Positions 15,311-25,303 of a DNA stretch of 64,000 bases are shown here, one piece after another (position 1 is the stretch's first letter; the number at the start of each line of letters is the position of its first letter). The DNA is from Blattabacterium sp. (Blattella germanica) str. Bge (GTDB taxonomy: Bacteria; Bacteroidota; Bacteroidia; Flavobacteriales; Blattabacteriaceae). The notes below the pieces were generated by a model. That model was not told the DNA's origin, ran no database searches, and worked only from the letters and a program-made list of their open reading frames with translations. Location: the NCBI RefSeq assembly GCF_000022605.2, contig NC_013454.1:434001-498000 (forward strand), written 5' to 3'. Made by a program: the position numbers and the translations under genes.

Positions 15311-17764
15311 ATGAATTACAACAATAATAAAAAACATAATAATGATGAGAAAATCTCTTTTGATTCATTTAGTAAAATGGTTTTGAATGATTATAAATTG
15401 GCTAGAATTAGTCGTGAGACCAGTATTTTAGGACGAAAAGAAGTTTTAAATGGAAGAGCTAAGTTTGGTATATTTGGTGATGGGAAAGAAATTCCTCAAT
15501 TAGCCATGGCAAAAGTTTTTAGAAATGGAGATTTTAGATCTGGATATTATCGGGATCAAACATTTATGATGGCTATTGGAGCTTTAACTGTAAGAAGTTT
15601 TTTTTCACAATTATATGCTCATTCAGATTTAGAAGCTGAACCGGTTTCGTCTGGAAGAATGATGACCGCACATTTTGGAACACGCTTTTTAAATCATGAT
15701 GGAACTTGGAAAAATCTTATTCATAAAAAAAATTCTAGTGCAGATATTTCTTCTACAGCAGCTCAAATGCCTAGATTATTAGGATTAGCTCAGGCATCTA
15801 AAATTTATAAAAAACTTAAAAATTTAAAAGAAACACATAAAATGTTTTCTCATAATGGAAATGAAGTAGCATTTGGAACTATTGGGAATGCTAGTATTTC
15901 GGAAGGATTATTTTGGGAAACTTTAAATGCTGCTTCAGTATTGCAAATACCTATGATTCTATCTATTTGGGATGATGAATATGGAATTTCTGTACCTAAT
16001 AAATACCAATTTTCCAAACAAAATATTAGTGATCTTTTATCTGGGTTTCATAGAAATAAAAAAGAAAAAGGGATAGAAATTCTTAGTGTTAATGGATCCG
16101 ATTATATGAATCTTACAAAAACATATGTTCGTGCAAATCAAATAGCTCGTTATGAACATGTTCCAGTTATTATTCATGTCACACATTTAACTCAACCGCA
16201 AGGGCATTCTACTTCTTCTTCACATGAAAGATATAAATCAAAAGAACGTTTGAAATGGGAATTAAATAACGATGGAATCAAAAAATTTAGAAATTGGATT
16301 TTGAATTTTAAGTTCAATACAACAAATCAATTCCAAAATTTAGCCAATGTTTGTTATTTAGATCAAATAGATATAGAAGCTAAAGAGTATGTGAAAAATG
16401 AACAAAAAAAAGCTTGGGAAGCGTTTCAAAAACCAATTCTTAAAATTAAAAATGAAGCTGTAAACATTTTGCAAAGAATGCAAAGTACTTATCCTAATTC
16501 TAATAAAAAATGGATTAATGAATATGTTAAAAAGTATATTCAAGAATTACATGATACAACTAAAAATTTTATCACAAAAAAATCAATCTTTCGTATTACA
16601 CGAAAAATTTTATATCTACTATCTGAAGTAAAATCAGATTCAAAATATTATCTGATAGAATGGATAAAAAAAAAATATGACCAAGAACAAGAAAATTATT
16701 CTTCTCATTTATATAGTATTTCTGATAAATCTTCTGTAAATATTACAGAAGTTTTTCCCGTATATAATAATAATAATTTTGAAGTAGATGGAAGAATTGT
16801 ATTGAGAGAAAATTTTGATAAATTATTAGAATTATATCCTGATCTTTTAATATTTGGAGAAGATGTAGGGAAAATAGGAGATGTGAATCAAGGATTAGAG
16901 GGCTTACAAAAAAAATATGGAAAAACTCGCATTTTTGATACGGGAATACGTGAATCTACTATTCTTGGTCAGGGAATAGGTCTTGCTATGCGAGGTCTTA
17001 GACCTATAGTTGAAATTCAATATTTAGATTATATTTTATATGCTTTACAAATCATGAGTGATGATCTTGCTTGTTTGCAATATAGAACAAAAGGAGGACA
17101 AAAAGCTCCTGTCATTATTAGAACTAGAGGACATCGTTTGGAAGGGATATGGCATTCAGGCTCTCCTATGGGAGGTATTATTAATTATTTAAGAGGAATT
17201 TTAGTTTTGGTTCCAAGAAACATGGTAAAAGCTGCTGGTTTTTATAATACTTTATTATCTGGAGATGATCCTGCTTTGGTTATTGAATGTCTAAATGGAT
17301 ATAGAATCAAAGAAAAACTACCGGAAAATTTAGGCTTTTTTAGAACTCCTATTGGAATAGTGGAAAGAACAAGAAAAGGAAAAGATATAACCATAGTGAC
17401 TTATGGTTCTACATGGAGAATTGTAAATGAAGCATCCGAAGAATTATCTAAAATTAATATAGACTCTGAAGTTATTGATATTCAATCTTTATTACCTTTT
17501 GATTTACAAAAAGACATTGTAAAAAGTTTACAAAAAACCAACAGACTATTAATCATAGATGAAGATGTTCCAGGTGGAGCTTCTGCTTATATTTTACAAA
17601 AAATATTAGAAGAACAAAATGGATATTATTATTTAGATAGTCCTCCTGTTACGATTACTGCTAAAGAACATCGTCCTCCTTATGGATCAGATGGGGATTA
17701 TTTTTCAAAACCTTCTGTTGAAAACATTGTAGAAGAAGTATTAAAAATAATGCATGATAGTTAA
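15311..17764 (+). CDS. Fused alpha/beta E1 of a 2-oxoacid dehydrogenase (branched-chain type)
   Basis: One 817-residue chain fuses both E1 subunits. The alpha half (about 20-400) has the RDQTFMMAIGA block, a thiamine-diphosphate region GTIGNASISEGLFWETLNAAS and ISIWDDEYGISVPN. The beta half (about 480-817) has LIFGEDVGKIGDVNQGLEG, DTGIRESTILGQGIGLAMRG and a C-terminal AKEHRPPYGSDGD. This fusion is common in Bacteroidetes and is usually annotated as 2-oxoisovalerate dehydrogenase. ilvE directly downstream, which makes branched-chain 2-oxoacids, supports that substrate and fatty-acid precursor supply. The substrate itself is inference. The E2 gene is not nearby. Confidence 0.88.
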   Translation: MNYNNNKKHNNDEKISFDSFSKMVLNDYKLARISRETSILGRKEVLNGRAKFGIFGDGKEIPQLAMAKVFRNGDFRSGYYRDQTFMMAIGALTVRSFFSQLYAHSDLEAEPVSSGRMMTAHFGTRFLNHDGTWKNLIHKKNSSADISSTAAQMPRLLGLAQASKIYKKLKNLKETHKMFSHNGNEVAFGTIGNASISEGLFWETLNAASVLQIPMILSIWDDEYGISVPNKYQFSKQNISDLLSGFHRNKKEKGIEILSVNGSDYMNLTKTYVRANQIARYEHVPVIIHVTHLTQPQGHSTSSSHERYKSKERLKWELNNDGIKKFRNWILNFKFNTTNQFQNLANVCYLDQIDIEAKEYVKNEQKKAWEAFQKPILKIKNEAVNILQRMQSTYPNSNKKWINEYVKKYIQELHDTTKNFITKKSIFRITRKILYLLSEVKSDSKYYLIEWIKKKYDQEQENYSSHLYSISDKSSVNITEVFPVYNNNNFEVDGRIVLRENFDKLLELYPDLLIFGEDVGKIGDVNQGLEGLQKKYGKTRIFDTGIRESTILGQGIGLAMRGLRPIVEIQYLDYILYALQIMSDDLACLQYRTKGGQKAPVIIRTRGHRLEGIWHSGSPMGGIINYLRGILVLVPRNMVKAAGFYNTLLSGDDPALVIECLNGYRIKEKLPENLGFFRTPIGIVERTRKGKDITIVTYGSTWRIVNEASEELSKINIDSEVIDIQSLLPFDLQKDIVKSLQKTNRLLIIDEDVPGGASAYILQKILEEQNGYYYLDSPPVTITAKEHRPPYGSDGDYFSKPSVENIVEEVLKIMHDS

Positions 17765-17804
17765 AAAATTAACTGTTTTATTAAAAATTTTTATTAAAAC
17801 ATGT

Positions 17805-17812
17805 TATATTTG
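17805..17812 (+). promoter_or_regulatory. Candidate -7 box for ilvE
   Basis: TATATTTG, matching TAnnTTTG, in the 77-nt gap between the E1 gene and ilvE, 29 nt before the ilvE ATG. No TTG -33 element is evident. It suggests ilvE can be transcribed separately from the E1 gene. Confidence 0.35.
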
Positions 17813-17841
17813 TTTTCATTAATTTTTTTTATACTTTATTT

Positions 17842-18903
17842 ATGAGAATAGAAAAAACCTTACATTCAAGGATTGGAGAAATGGATTTTAACAATATTTC
17901 CTTTGGAAATCAATATTCAGATCATATGTTTTGTTCTGAATACAAAAATGGAAAATGGAAAAATTCTATTATTAAACCTTTTGGAAATATTATGTTTTCT
18001 CCTATATCTCCTGTATTTCATTACGGACAAGCTGTTTTTGAAGGCATGAAAGCTTATAAAGATAAAAACGAAGAAGTTTTCTTATTTCGTCCAGAAGAAA
18101 ATTTCAAAAGAATAAATAGATCTGCTATTCGTTTGGAAATGCCACCTATTCCAGAATATATTTTTATGAATGGACTGAAAAAATTAATAGATATAGATAG
18201 GGATTGGATCCCTAAAAATTATGGACAATCTTTATATATTCGTCCTTTTTTAATTGCAACCAATGGTGTTTTATCGGCTAAACCTTCTATAGATTATATG
18301 TTTATGATCATATCTACTCCTGCTGATGCCTATTATAAACATCCCTTGAAAATTAAAATAGAAGAAAAATATAGCCGTTCTGCATCAGGAGGAGTTGGAT
18401 TTACTAAAGCCGCTGGAAATTATGCTTCTTCTTTTTATCCTACTAGATTGGCAAACGAAGAAGGATTTGATCAAATATTGTGGACAGATTCTTCGACTCA
18501 TACAATGATAGAAGAATCAGGGACTATGAATGTTTTTTTTTGGTTAAAAAATAAACTTGTAACTCCAAAAGCTAATGATAATATATTAAGTGGAATAACC
18601 TGTCAAAGTATTCTTTCTTTAGCTGAAAAAGAAGGGCTTCCCGTAGAAGAAAGAAATTTAAGTGTTTCAGAAATTATAAAAGGATTACAAACAGGAGAAT
18701 TGAAAGAAGCTTTTGGTTGTGGGACAGCTGCAGTGATAAATTATTTTAAGATAATTAGTTATCAAGGTCACAATTTTTGTTTGCCAAATCTTACAGAAAA
18801 AGAAAGAATATCTCTTCGTTTGAGAAAAAGTTTATTAGATATACAGCATAATTTATCAGAAGATCCTTTTGGATGGAGAGTTCAATTAAAAAGATATTTG
18901 TAA
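17842..18903 (+). CDS. ilvE: Branched-chain amino acid aminotransferase
   Basis: PLP-dependent fold-type IV transaminase that interconverts valine, leucine and isoleucine with their 2-oxoacids. Visible marks are FHYGQAVFEGMKAYK, IRPFLIATNG, the lysine region GFTKAAGNYASS (Schiff-base Lys), EESGTMNVFF and the C-terminal FGCGTAAVI. It is the longer BCAT form (353 residues) found in Bacteroidetes and eukaryotes. It lies between the branched-chain E1 gene and argS (13 nt downstream). Confidence 0.95.
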   Translation: MRIEKTLHSRIGEMDFNNISFGNQYSDHMFCSEYKNGKWKNSIIKPFGNIMFSPISPVFHYGQAVFEGMKAYKDKNEEVFLFRPEENFKRINRSAIRLEMPPIPEYIFMNGLKKLIDIDRDWIPKNYGQSLYIRPFLIATNGVLSAKPSIDYMFMIISTPADAYYKHPLKIKIEEKYSRSASGGVGFTKAAGNYASSFYPTRLANEEGFDQILWTDSSTHTMIEESGTMNVFFWLKNKLVTPKANDNILSGITCQSILSLAEKEGLPVEERNLSVSEIIKGLQTGELKEAFGCGTAAVINYFKIISYQGHNFCLPNLTEKERISLRLRKSLLDIQHNLSEDPFGWRVQLKRYL

Positions 18904-18916
18904 AAAAAATCATTCT

Positions 18917-20671
18917 ATGAATGATCATTTTCAATCTATAGAAGAAATAGCAAAAGAATCCATATCTGTTTTGTATAAACTGGAACCTTGTCCTGAATTG
19001 GATTTTCAATATACAAAAAAAGGATATCCAGGAGATCTTACTTTGATTTTATTTTCTTTATCTAAAAAATTAAAAGAACCTGCAGAACAAATAGGAAAAA
19101 ATATAGGAAATTATGTACAAAATCAATTAAAAGAATTGATTCAATTTTCTGTTATTGAAGGTTTTTTAAATTTTATTTTCAAAGAAAATTATTATATTCA
19201 TCTTCTTAAAAAAATGTTGAATACGAATTTTTATCATTTGAAATTGCCATCTAAAAGAATCATGATAGAATATTCTTCTCCGAATACCAATAAACCTCTT
19301 CATTTAGGACATGTTAGAAATAGTCTGATCGGATCTTCTATAGCTAAAATATTAAAAATGGTCGGCCATAAGATCATAAAAATTCAAATTATTAATGATA
19401 GAGGAATACATATTTGTAAATCTATGATAGCTTGGAAAAAATTTGGAAAAGGAGAAACACCTGATAGTATTAAAATGAAAGGAGATCATTTTGTAGGAAA
19501 ATATTATAGTTTATTTGATAAGATTTATCGTGAAGAAATTAGAAAAACATCCAAACAAGATAAAATTCCAATTTTGATAGAAGCTAGAGAATTATTGAAA
19601 AAATGGGAATGTGGGGATCCAACAACTAGAAGTATTTGGAAAAAAATGAACAAATGGGTTTATAACGGGTTTGAAGAAACTTATCGTAAGTTGGAAATCA
19701 GTTTTGATAAAATAGAATATGAAAGTAATGTATATAAAATTGGAAAAGAAATTATAAAAAAAGGTCTTGAAAAAGGAATTTTTTTTAAAAAAGAAGATGG
19801 ATCTATTTGGATTGATTTGATTCAAGAGGGTTTTGATCAAAAACTTTTGTTACGATCAGATCAAACTTCAGTATACATAACCCAGGATATTGGAACTTCT
19901 GTAGAACGTTTTAGAAAATATAATATAGACCAGTTAGTTTATATTGTGGGAAAAGAACAAGATTATCATTTTCAAATTCTTTTCAGCATATTAAAGCGTT
20001 TAGGATATATATGGGTAAATAAGTTGTTCCATTTATCTTATGAAATGGTATATTTACCAAGTGGTAGAATGAAATCTAGAGAAGGAAATGTGATAGATGC
20101 AGATAGTTTTATTTTAGAAATGTATTCTATTGCAAAAAAAAATTTTTTAAAGAAAACTTCAAAATCAAAAGAAAAAGTAGAACAAGAAAAATCTTATGAA
20201 ATCCTAGGATTAGGTGCTCTCAAATATTATTTTCTTAAAATAGATCCCAGAAAAAAGATTATTTTTTATCCTGAGAAATCTATAGATTTTAAAGGGAAAA
20301 CAGGAACATATATTCAATATACTTATTCCAGGATTCGTTCTTTGGAACGAAAGTTTTTTGAAGTATGTTCATTGTTAAATGATTATTGGTCAAATATCAA
20401 GTTTGATATGTATGAAAAAAACATGATTAAAATTCTTCAAAAATATCCATCTATCTTAAAAAAATCAGCTACGACTTTCAATCCTTCATTGATAGCGAAT
20501 TATATTTATGAAGTATCTAAAACTTTTAATCTTCTTTATGAAAAGAAAAAGTTAATAGATTCTTTAGACTTGATTCATAGTAATATTTGCATGAATATTA
20601 TTCATGTTACAGGAAATGTGTTAAAATCTGGTATGAATTTATTAGGCATAAAAATGCTTGATCGTATGTAA
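18917..20671 (+). CDS. argS: Arginyl-tRNA synthetase
   Basis: Class I synthetase of 584 residues. An N-terminal additional domain (about 1-110) precedes the catalytic domain with SSPNTNKPLHLGHVRNS (the HIGH equivalent, HLGH) and the tRNA-dependent ATP region. The KMSKS loop is PSGRMKSREGNV, the normal variant in ArgRS. The C-terminal helical anticodon domain (about 455-584) ends in the usual hydrophobic tail with MNLLGIKMLDRM. It is 13 nt from ilvE and 13 nt from ffh. Confidence 0.95.
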   Translation: MNDHFQSIEEIAKESISVLYKLEPCPELDFQYTKKGYPGDLTLILFSLSKKLKEPAEQIGKNIGNYVQNQLKELIQFSVIEGFLNFIFKENYYIHLLKKMLNTNFYHLKLPSKRIMIEYSSPNTNKPLHLGHVRNSLIGSSIAKILKMVGHKIIKIQIINDRGIHICKSMIAWKKFGKGETPDSIKMKGDHFVGKYYSLFDKIYREEIRKTSKQDKIPILIEARELLKKWECGDPTTRSIWKKMNKWVYNGFEETYRKLEISFDKIEYESNVYKIGKEIIKKGLEKGIFFKKEDGSIWIDLIQEGFDQKLLLRSDQTSVYITQDIGTSVERFRKYNIDQLVYIVGKEQDYHFQILFSILKRLGYIWVNKLFHLSYEMVYLPSGRMKSREGNVIDADSFILEMYSIAKKNFLKKTSKSKEKVEQEKSYEILGLGALKYYFLKIDPRKKIIFYPEKSIDFKGKTGTYIQYTYSRIRSLERKFFEVCSLLNDYWSNIKFDMYEKNMIKILQKYPSILKKSATTFNPSLIANYIYEVSKTFNLLYEKKKLIDSLDLIHSNICMNIIHVTGNVLKSGMNLLGIKMLDRM

Positions 20672-20684
20672 AAAATACACGCTT

Positions 20685-22043
20685 ATGTTTGAACATTTAC
20701 AAAATAAATTTCATAAAGCTCTTCATATTTTAAAAGGAGATGATAGCATCACAGAAATGAATATTGCATCTTCTATGAAAGAAATTGTAAGAGCTCTTAT
20801 TGATGCAGATGTAAATTATAAAATTGCTAAAGATTTTATTCGAAGAGTTAAAGAAAAATCTATTGGAAAAAAAGTATTGACTTCATTAAATCCAAAACAG
20901 CTTATTACAAAAATAGTATATGATGAGTTGGTTTTACTCATGGGAGGTAAAAGTATAGAAATGAATCTTTCTAAAGATCCTTCTATTATTTTAATTTGTG
21001 GACTACAGGGGAGTGGAAAAACTTCTTTTTCTTCTAAACTTGCTTTTTTTTTAAGAAAAAAAAATAAAAATCCTTTATTAGTGGCTGCAGATATTCATCG
21101 TCCTGCAGCTATAGATCAACTTAAATTTATTGCAGAAAAAGTAAATATTCCTATTTTTTATTTAAAAAATAGTAAAAATATTATAGAAATATTGGATAAA
21201 TCTGTTATTTATTCTTTTAAAAATAAAAATAATGTAATTATTATTGATACGGCTGGAAGATTAGCTATTGATCAAATCATGATGGAAGAAATAGTAAAAA
21301 TCCATCAGCATTCTAAACCAGACGAAATTTTATTTGTTGTAGATGCAATGACAGGGCAAGATGCTATCAATACAGCTCAATCCTTTTCAAAAATATTGAA
21401 TTTTGATGGAATTGTTATGACTAAATTAGATGGAGATAGTAGAGGTGGAGCTGCTATTACTATGTCTAGTGCAGTGGGAAAACCTATAAAATTTATTAGT
21501 AATGGGGAAAAAATAGAAGATCTGGAAATTTTTCATCCAGATAGAATAGCTAATCGAATTTTAGGAATGGGAGATATAGTTTCTTTGGTTGAAAAAGTGC
21601 AAGAGCAATTTGACGAAAAAAAAACTAAAAAAATTTATCATAAAATTTCAAAAAATCGTTTTAATTTTAATGATTTATTAGAACAAATTAGACATATCAA
21701 AAAAATAGGAAGTATAAAAAATATTATTTCTATGATTCCTGGAGTAGATAGGTTTTTTTCTTTTAATGGTGAAAATCAAAAAGATTCTTTCAAAAAAATA
21801 GAGGCTATGATTCATTCTATGACACCTGATGAAAGAGAAAATCCTAAATTACTTACCGATATTGAAAGAAAAAGAAGGATATCTAAAGGATCTGGAATTC
21901 CATTAAGTCATCTAGATCTTTTTTTTAGACAATTTTATGACATCAATAAAATAATGAAAAAAATTAATGCAAACTCAGGCTCAGGACAACAAATTATAAA
22001 AGATTTTATATCTAAAATAATGAATAAAGAAAATGATGTTTAG
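20685..22043 (+). CDS. ffh: Signal recognition particle GTPase
   Basis: SRP protein that binds signal sequences emerging from the ribosome and delivers them to FtsY. The helical N domain is followed by the G domain, with G1 GLQGSGKTS, the DIHRPAAIDQL block, DTAGRLAID and TKLDGDSRGGAA. The C-terminal M domain has the conserved SMIPGV and MTPDERENPKLL...RKRRISKGSG, which bind the 4.5S RNA. The ATG at 20685 is chosen over a TTG at 20658 that would overlap argS and add residues without family support. The M domain ends shortly after a Gly-Ser-Gly motif. Confidence 0.95.
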   Translation: MFEHLQNKFHKALHILKGDDSITEMNIASSMKEIVRALIDADVNYKIAKDFIRRVKEKSIGKKVLTSLNPKQLITKIVYDELVLLMGGKSIEMNLSKDPSIILICGLQGSGKTSFSSKLAFFLRKKNKNPLLVAADIHRPAAIDQLKFIAEKVNIPIFYLKNSKNIIEILDKSVIYSFKNKNNVIIIDTAGRLAIDQIMMEEIVKIHQHSKPDEILFVVDAMTGQDAINTAQSFSKILNFDGIVMTKLDGDSRGGAAITMSSAVGKPIKFISNGEKIEDLEIFHPDRIANRILGMGDIVSLVEKVQEQFDEKKTKKIYHKISKNRFNFNDLLEQIRHIKKIGSIKNIISMIPGVDRFFSFNGENQKDSFKKIEAMIHSMTPDERENPKLLTDIERKRRISKGSGIPLSHLDLFFRQFYDINKIMKKINANSGSGQQIIKDFISKIMNKENDV

Positions 22044-22162
22044 TTTGGATTAATTTTAATTAAAATTTTCTTTTATTGAAAATATTTTTAATTTTGTTCA
22101 TTAAATTTTTTCAAAATCCCAATAGGAGGAATATTCTGTTTGGAATTTGATATGAGTGAAAC
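22044..22162 (+). promoter_or_regulatory. glpD upstream region with -7 box, strong SD and mini-ORF
   Basis: A 119-nt gap. TAATTTTG at 22089-22096 fits the TAnnTTTG box. AGGAGG at 22124-22129 is a perfect Shine-Dalgarno, rare in this window. Ten nt later a TTG could start the peptide MEFDMSET, whose TGA at 22164 overlaps the glpD ATG at 22163 (ATGA). A 16-bp palindrome AATTTTAATTAAAATT lies at 22052-22067. Translation coupling or leader control is possible but unproven. No tRNA is visible. Confidence 0.35.
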
Positions 22163-23767
22163 ATGATGAAAGGTTTTTTAAATAGAGATAAGTTTTTGAA
22201 CATCTTAGAAAATGTAAATATTTGGGATATTATCATTATTGGAGGAGGAGCTACTGGATTGGGAATTGCTTTAGATTCGTCTTCTAGAGGATATAAAACT
22301 CTTCTTTTGGAACAGTCAGATTTTTCTAAAGGAACTTCCAGTCGTAGTACCAAACTCGTTCACGGAGGAATACGATATTTGGCTCAAGGAAATATAAAAT
22401 TAGTTTATGAAGCTTTACAAGAAAGAGGTTTTTTGTTAAAAAATGCTCCTCATTTAGTGAAAAAACAAAAATTTATTATTCCAATTTTTAGTTGGAAAAT
22501 GGGTTTTTTTTACTGGACTGGTTTAAAATTGTATGAATGGTTATCTGGGTCCTTGAGTTTTGGAAAATCCAAATTTTTATCCAAAAATGAAGTAATTAGA
22601 AATTTTCCTGAAATTCAAACTAATAAGTTAAAAGGAGGTATTTTATATTATGACGGTCAGTTTGATGATGCTCGTTTGGCTATTAATTTGGCTCAAACTT
22701 GTGTTCAGCAAGGTGGAGTTTTGTTAAACTATTTTCAAGTCAAAAGTCTTATCAAAAAAGTTGGAGATAGGATATCTGGAGTTGTAGCTTCTGACCTAGA
22801 AACAGAAAAAAAATATTCTATTTATTCAAAAATTGTTATAAATGCCACTGGAGTTTTTTCTGATTCCATTTCAAAAATGGATGAATCTGAATGCCCCATT
22901 TTAATAAAACCTAGCCAAGGAACACATATTGTGTTAAATAAATCCTTTTTTAGCAGTTCGAATGCTGTAGTTGTTCCAAAAACTTCGGATGGGAGAATCT
23001 TATTTTGTGTTCCATGGTATGATCATGTTTTGGTAGGAACTACAGATACTTTTCTAGAAAAAAGTGTTCTGGAACCAAAACCTTTAGAGGAAGAAATAGA
23101 GTTTATTTTACAAACTTTTAACAAGTATTTTGTTTTCAATCCAAAAAAAAGTGATATACTCAGTGCTTTTTCTGGATTGCGTCCTCTTTTTGTACCTAAT
23201 GATTCTTCTTCTACTATTAAAACAAAAGATATTTCTAGATCTCATAAACTTATTATTAGTTCTTCTGGATTAATAAGCATTATAGGCGGAAAATGGACAA
23301 CATATAGAAAAATGTCCGAAGAAGCTGTGAATAAAGCCGTTGAAATAGGAAAATTAAAGAAAAAGCCTTCTGTTACAAAAAACCTTAGAATTTATGGGTC
23401 GAATTCTTCATCCAAAAGCCAAAATGATCATTGGAAAAAATATGGAGAAGATGAATATCATATTAAAAAATTAATTGAGGAAAATCCATTATTAGGAACT
23501 CCCTTGATATCCCAAGATACTTATTCTTATTATTGTACTGAAGCAGAAGTTATATGGATGGTTCGTTATGAAATGGCTCGAACAATTGAAGATGTTTTGG
23601 CAAGAAGGTTTCGTTTATTGTTTTTGAATGCAAAAAAAGCAATAGATATAGCACCAAGAGTAGCAGCATTAATGGCTAAAGAGCTTTCTAGAGATGAGAA
23701 ATGGGAAAAATCACAAATAGCTGATTTTAAAAAGTTAGCTATGCGGTACTATTATCCGGTCGTTTGA
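22163..23767 (+). CDS. glpD: Aerobic glycerol-3-phosphate dehydrogenase (FAD)
   Basis: Membrane-associated flavoprotein that oxidises sn-glycerol-3-phosphate to dihydroxyacetone phosphate and passes electrons to quinone. The FAD-binding dinucleotide fold near residue 27 reads IIIGGGATGLGIALD. The GlpD-specific TSSRSTKLVHGGIRYL follows, with GGILYYDGQFDDARL, a VPWYDHVLVGTTDT block and IGGKWTTYRKM near 375. The C-terminal helical domain is present; length (534) is normal. First gene of glpD-glpK-glpF, with 24 nt to glpK. Confidence 0.94.
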   Translation: MMKGFLNRDKFLNILENVNIWDIIIIGGGATGLGIALDSSSRGYKTLLLEQSDFSKGTSSRSTKLVHGGIRYLAQGNIKLVYEALQERGFLLKNAPHLVKKQKFIIPIFSWKMGFFYWTGLKLYEWLSGSLSFGKSKFLSKNEVIRNFPEIQTNKLKGGILYYDGQFDDARLAINLAQTCVQQGGVLLNYFQVKSLIKKVGDRISGVVASDLETEKKYSIYSKIVINATGVFSDSISKMDESECPILIKPSQGTHIVLNKSFFSSSNAVVVPKTSDGRILFCVPWYDHVLVGTTDTFLEKSVLEPKPLEEEIEFILQTFNKYFVFNPKKSDILSAFSGLRPLFVPNDSSSTIKTKDISRSHKLIISSSGLISIIGGKWTTYRKMSEEAVNKAVEIGKLKKKPSVTKNLRIYGSNSSSKSQNDHWKKYGEDEYHIKKLIEENPLLGTPLISQDTYSYYCTEAEVIWMVRYEMARTIEDVLARRFRLLFLNAKKAIDIAPRVAALMAKELSRDEKWEKSQIADFKKLAMRYYYPVV

Positions 23768-23791
23768 TGGAGTTGTAATACCTTATCTTAT

Positions 23792-25288
23792 ATGTTTATG
23801 AAAAAATATGTGCTATCATTAGATCAGGGAACTACTAGTTCTAGAGCTATTATTTTTGATAGAATTGGAAATATTATTTCCGTAGCTCAAAGAGAATTTA
23901 CACAAATTTATCCTTATCCGGGATGGGTGGAACATAATGCAGAAGAGATATGGTCTACGCAGGCCTCAGTTGCTTTGGAAGCAATTTTAAAAGCAAATTT
24001 AGAAGGGGAAAATATTGTTTCAATAGGTATCACCAATCAAAGAGAAACTACTGTGATATGGGATAAAAAAACAGGAGAACCTATTTTTAATGCCATCGTT
24101 TGGCAAGATAGACGGACATCCAAATATTGTGATCAAATTAAAAAAGAAGGGTTAACTGAAATGATTAGAAAAAAAACAGGTCTAATTATAGATCCTTATT
24201 TTTCTGCCACAAAAATTAAATGGATATTAGAAAATGTACCGGAAGCTAGAAAAAAAGCTAATTCTGGATCCTTGGCGTTTGGAACTATAGATTCATGGTT
24301 AATATGGAATTTAACCGGAAAAGAAATTCATGTCACAGATGTGACCAATGCTTCTCGTACCATGCTTTTTAATATTCACACACTCAGTTGGGATCCAGAG
24401 TTGATTGATTTATTTGATATTCCAATAACAATGCTTCCAGAAGTTAAATCATCTAGTGAAATTTTTGGTTATACAACAGGACATATTCTCTCTCATAAAA
24501 TTCCCATATCAGGGATTGCTGGTGATCAACAAGCATCTCTTTTCGGTCAAATGTGTACTAAAATTGGAATGGTAAAAAATACTTATGGAACAGGTTGTTT
24601 TATGTTAATGAATGTAGGAGATACTCCTGTTTTTTCTCAAAATAATTTAATAACCACTGTTGCTTGGAAAATTAAAAATAAAGTTCAATATGCATTGGAG
24701 GGAAGTGTTTTCATTGCTGGAGCTGTAGTGCAGTGGCTGAGAGATGGATTGGGTCTTCTTTTATCTTCAAATGAAGCAGAAACTTTAGCTTCTTCAGTAG
24801 AAAATACAGAAGGTTTATATATGGTTCCAGCTTTTTCCGGATTAGGAGCTCCTTATTGGGATCAGAAAGCCAGAGGAACTATTGTAGGGATCACAAGAGG
24901 TACCTCTTCCGCACATTTTGTTAGGGCGGCGTTAGAAAGTATTGCTTTTCAAAATATGGATGTTCTGAAAGCTATGGAAGCAGATTCTGGAATTTCGATA
25001 AAAGAACTTCGTGTAGATGGAGGGGCTACGGTAAATAAATTGTTAATGCAATTTCAATCCGATATCTTAAATGTAAAAGTAGTGAAATCCAAAATTTCTG
25101 AGCTTACAGCAGCTGGAGCGGCTTATTTAGCTGGATTAGCTGTAAATTATTGGACAAGTCTTGAAGATATTCAAAAAAAATGGCAACTAGAACAAGTTTT
25201 TGAACCAAAAGGAATGTCTAGTCGTTTGGAAAGAATCCAAGGGTGGAAAAGAGCGATTGAGACAACTCGTTCATGGTCTGGTCAATAA
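23792..25288 (+). CDS. glpK: Glycerol kinase
   Basis: ATP-dependent phosphorylation of glycerol to glycerol-3-phosphate. FGGY-family marks: [15 protein letters not shown] (phosphate 1), [35 protein letters not shown] (substrate-binding Arg/Asp), [13 protein letters not shown] and the adenosine motif [19 protein letters not shown]. Length 498 is typical. ATGs at 23792 and 23798 are both possible; the second matches most homologues. It sits between glpD and glpF, so the three genes form a complete glycerol uptake and oxidation unit. Confidence 0.96.
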   Translation: MFMKKYVLSLDQGTTSSRAIIFDRIGNIISVAQREFTQIYPYPGWVEHNAEEIWSTQASVALEAILKANLEGENIVSIGITNQRETTVIWDKKTGEPIFNAIVWQDRRTSKYCDQIKKEGLTEMIRKKTGLIIDPYFSATKIKWILENVPEARKKANSGSLAFGTIDSWLIWNLTGKEIHVTDVTNASRTMLFNIHTLSWDPELIDLFDIPITMLPEVKSSSEIFGYTTGHILSHKIPISGIAGDQQASLFGQMCTKIGMVKNTYGTGCFMLMNVGDTPVFSQNNLITTVAWKIKNKVQYALEGSVFIAGAVVQWLRDGLGLLLSSNEAETLASSVENTEGLYMVPAFSGLGAPYWDQKARGTIVGITRGTSSAHFVRAALESIAFQNMDVLKAMEADSGISIKELRVDGGATVNKLLMQFQSDILNVKVVKSKISELTAAGAAYLAGLAVNYWTSLEDIQKKWQLEQVFEPKGMSSRLERIQGWKRAIETTRSWSGQ

Positions 25289-25303
25289 AAAAAAATAAAT
25301 GAA

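Noticed and set aside
22052-22067. 16-bp AT palindrome upstream of glpD as an operator
   Set aside because: All A/T; such palindromes are expected by chance in DNA this AT-rich, so it is mentioned only as part of the region.
22044-22162. A tRNA or riboswitch in the ffh-glpD gap
   Set aside because: No cloverleaf, no GTTCRA-like box and no conserved riboswitch core could be seen.
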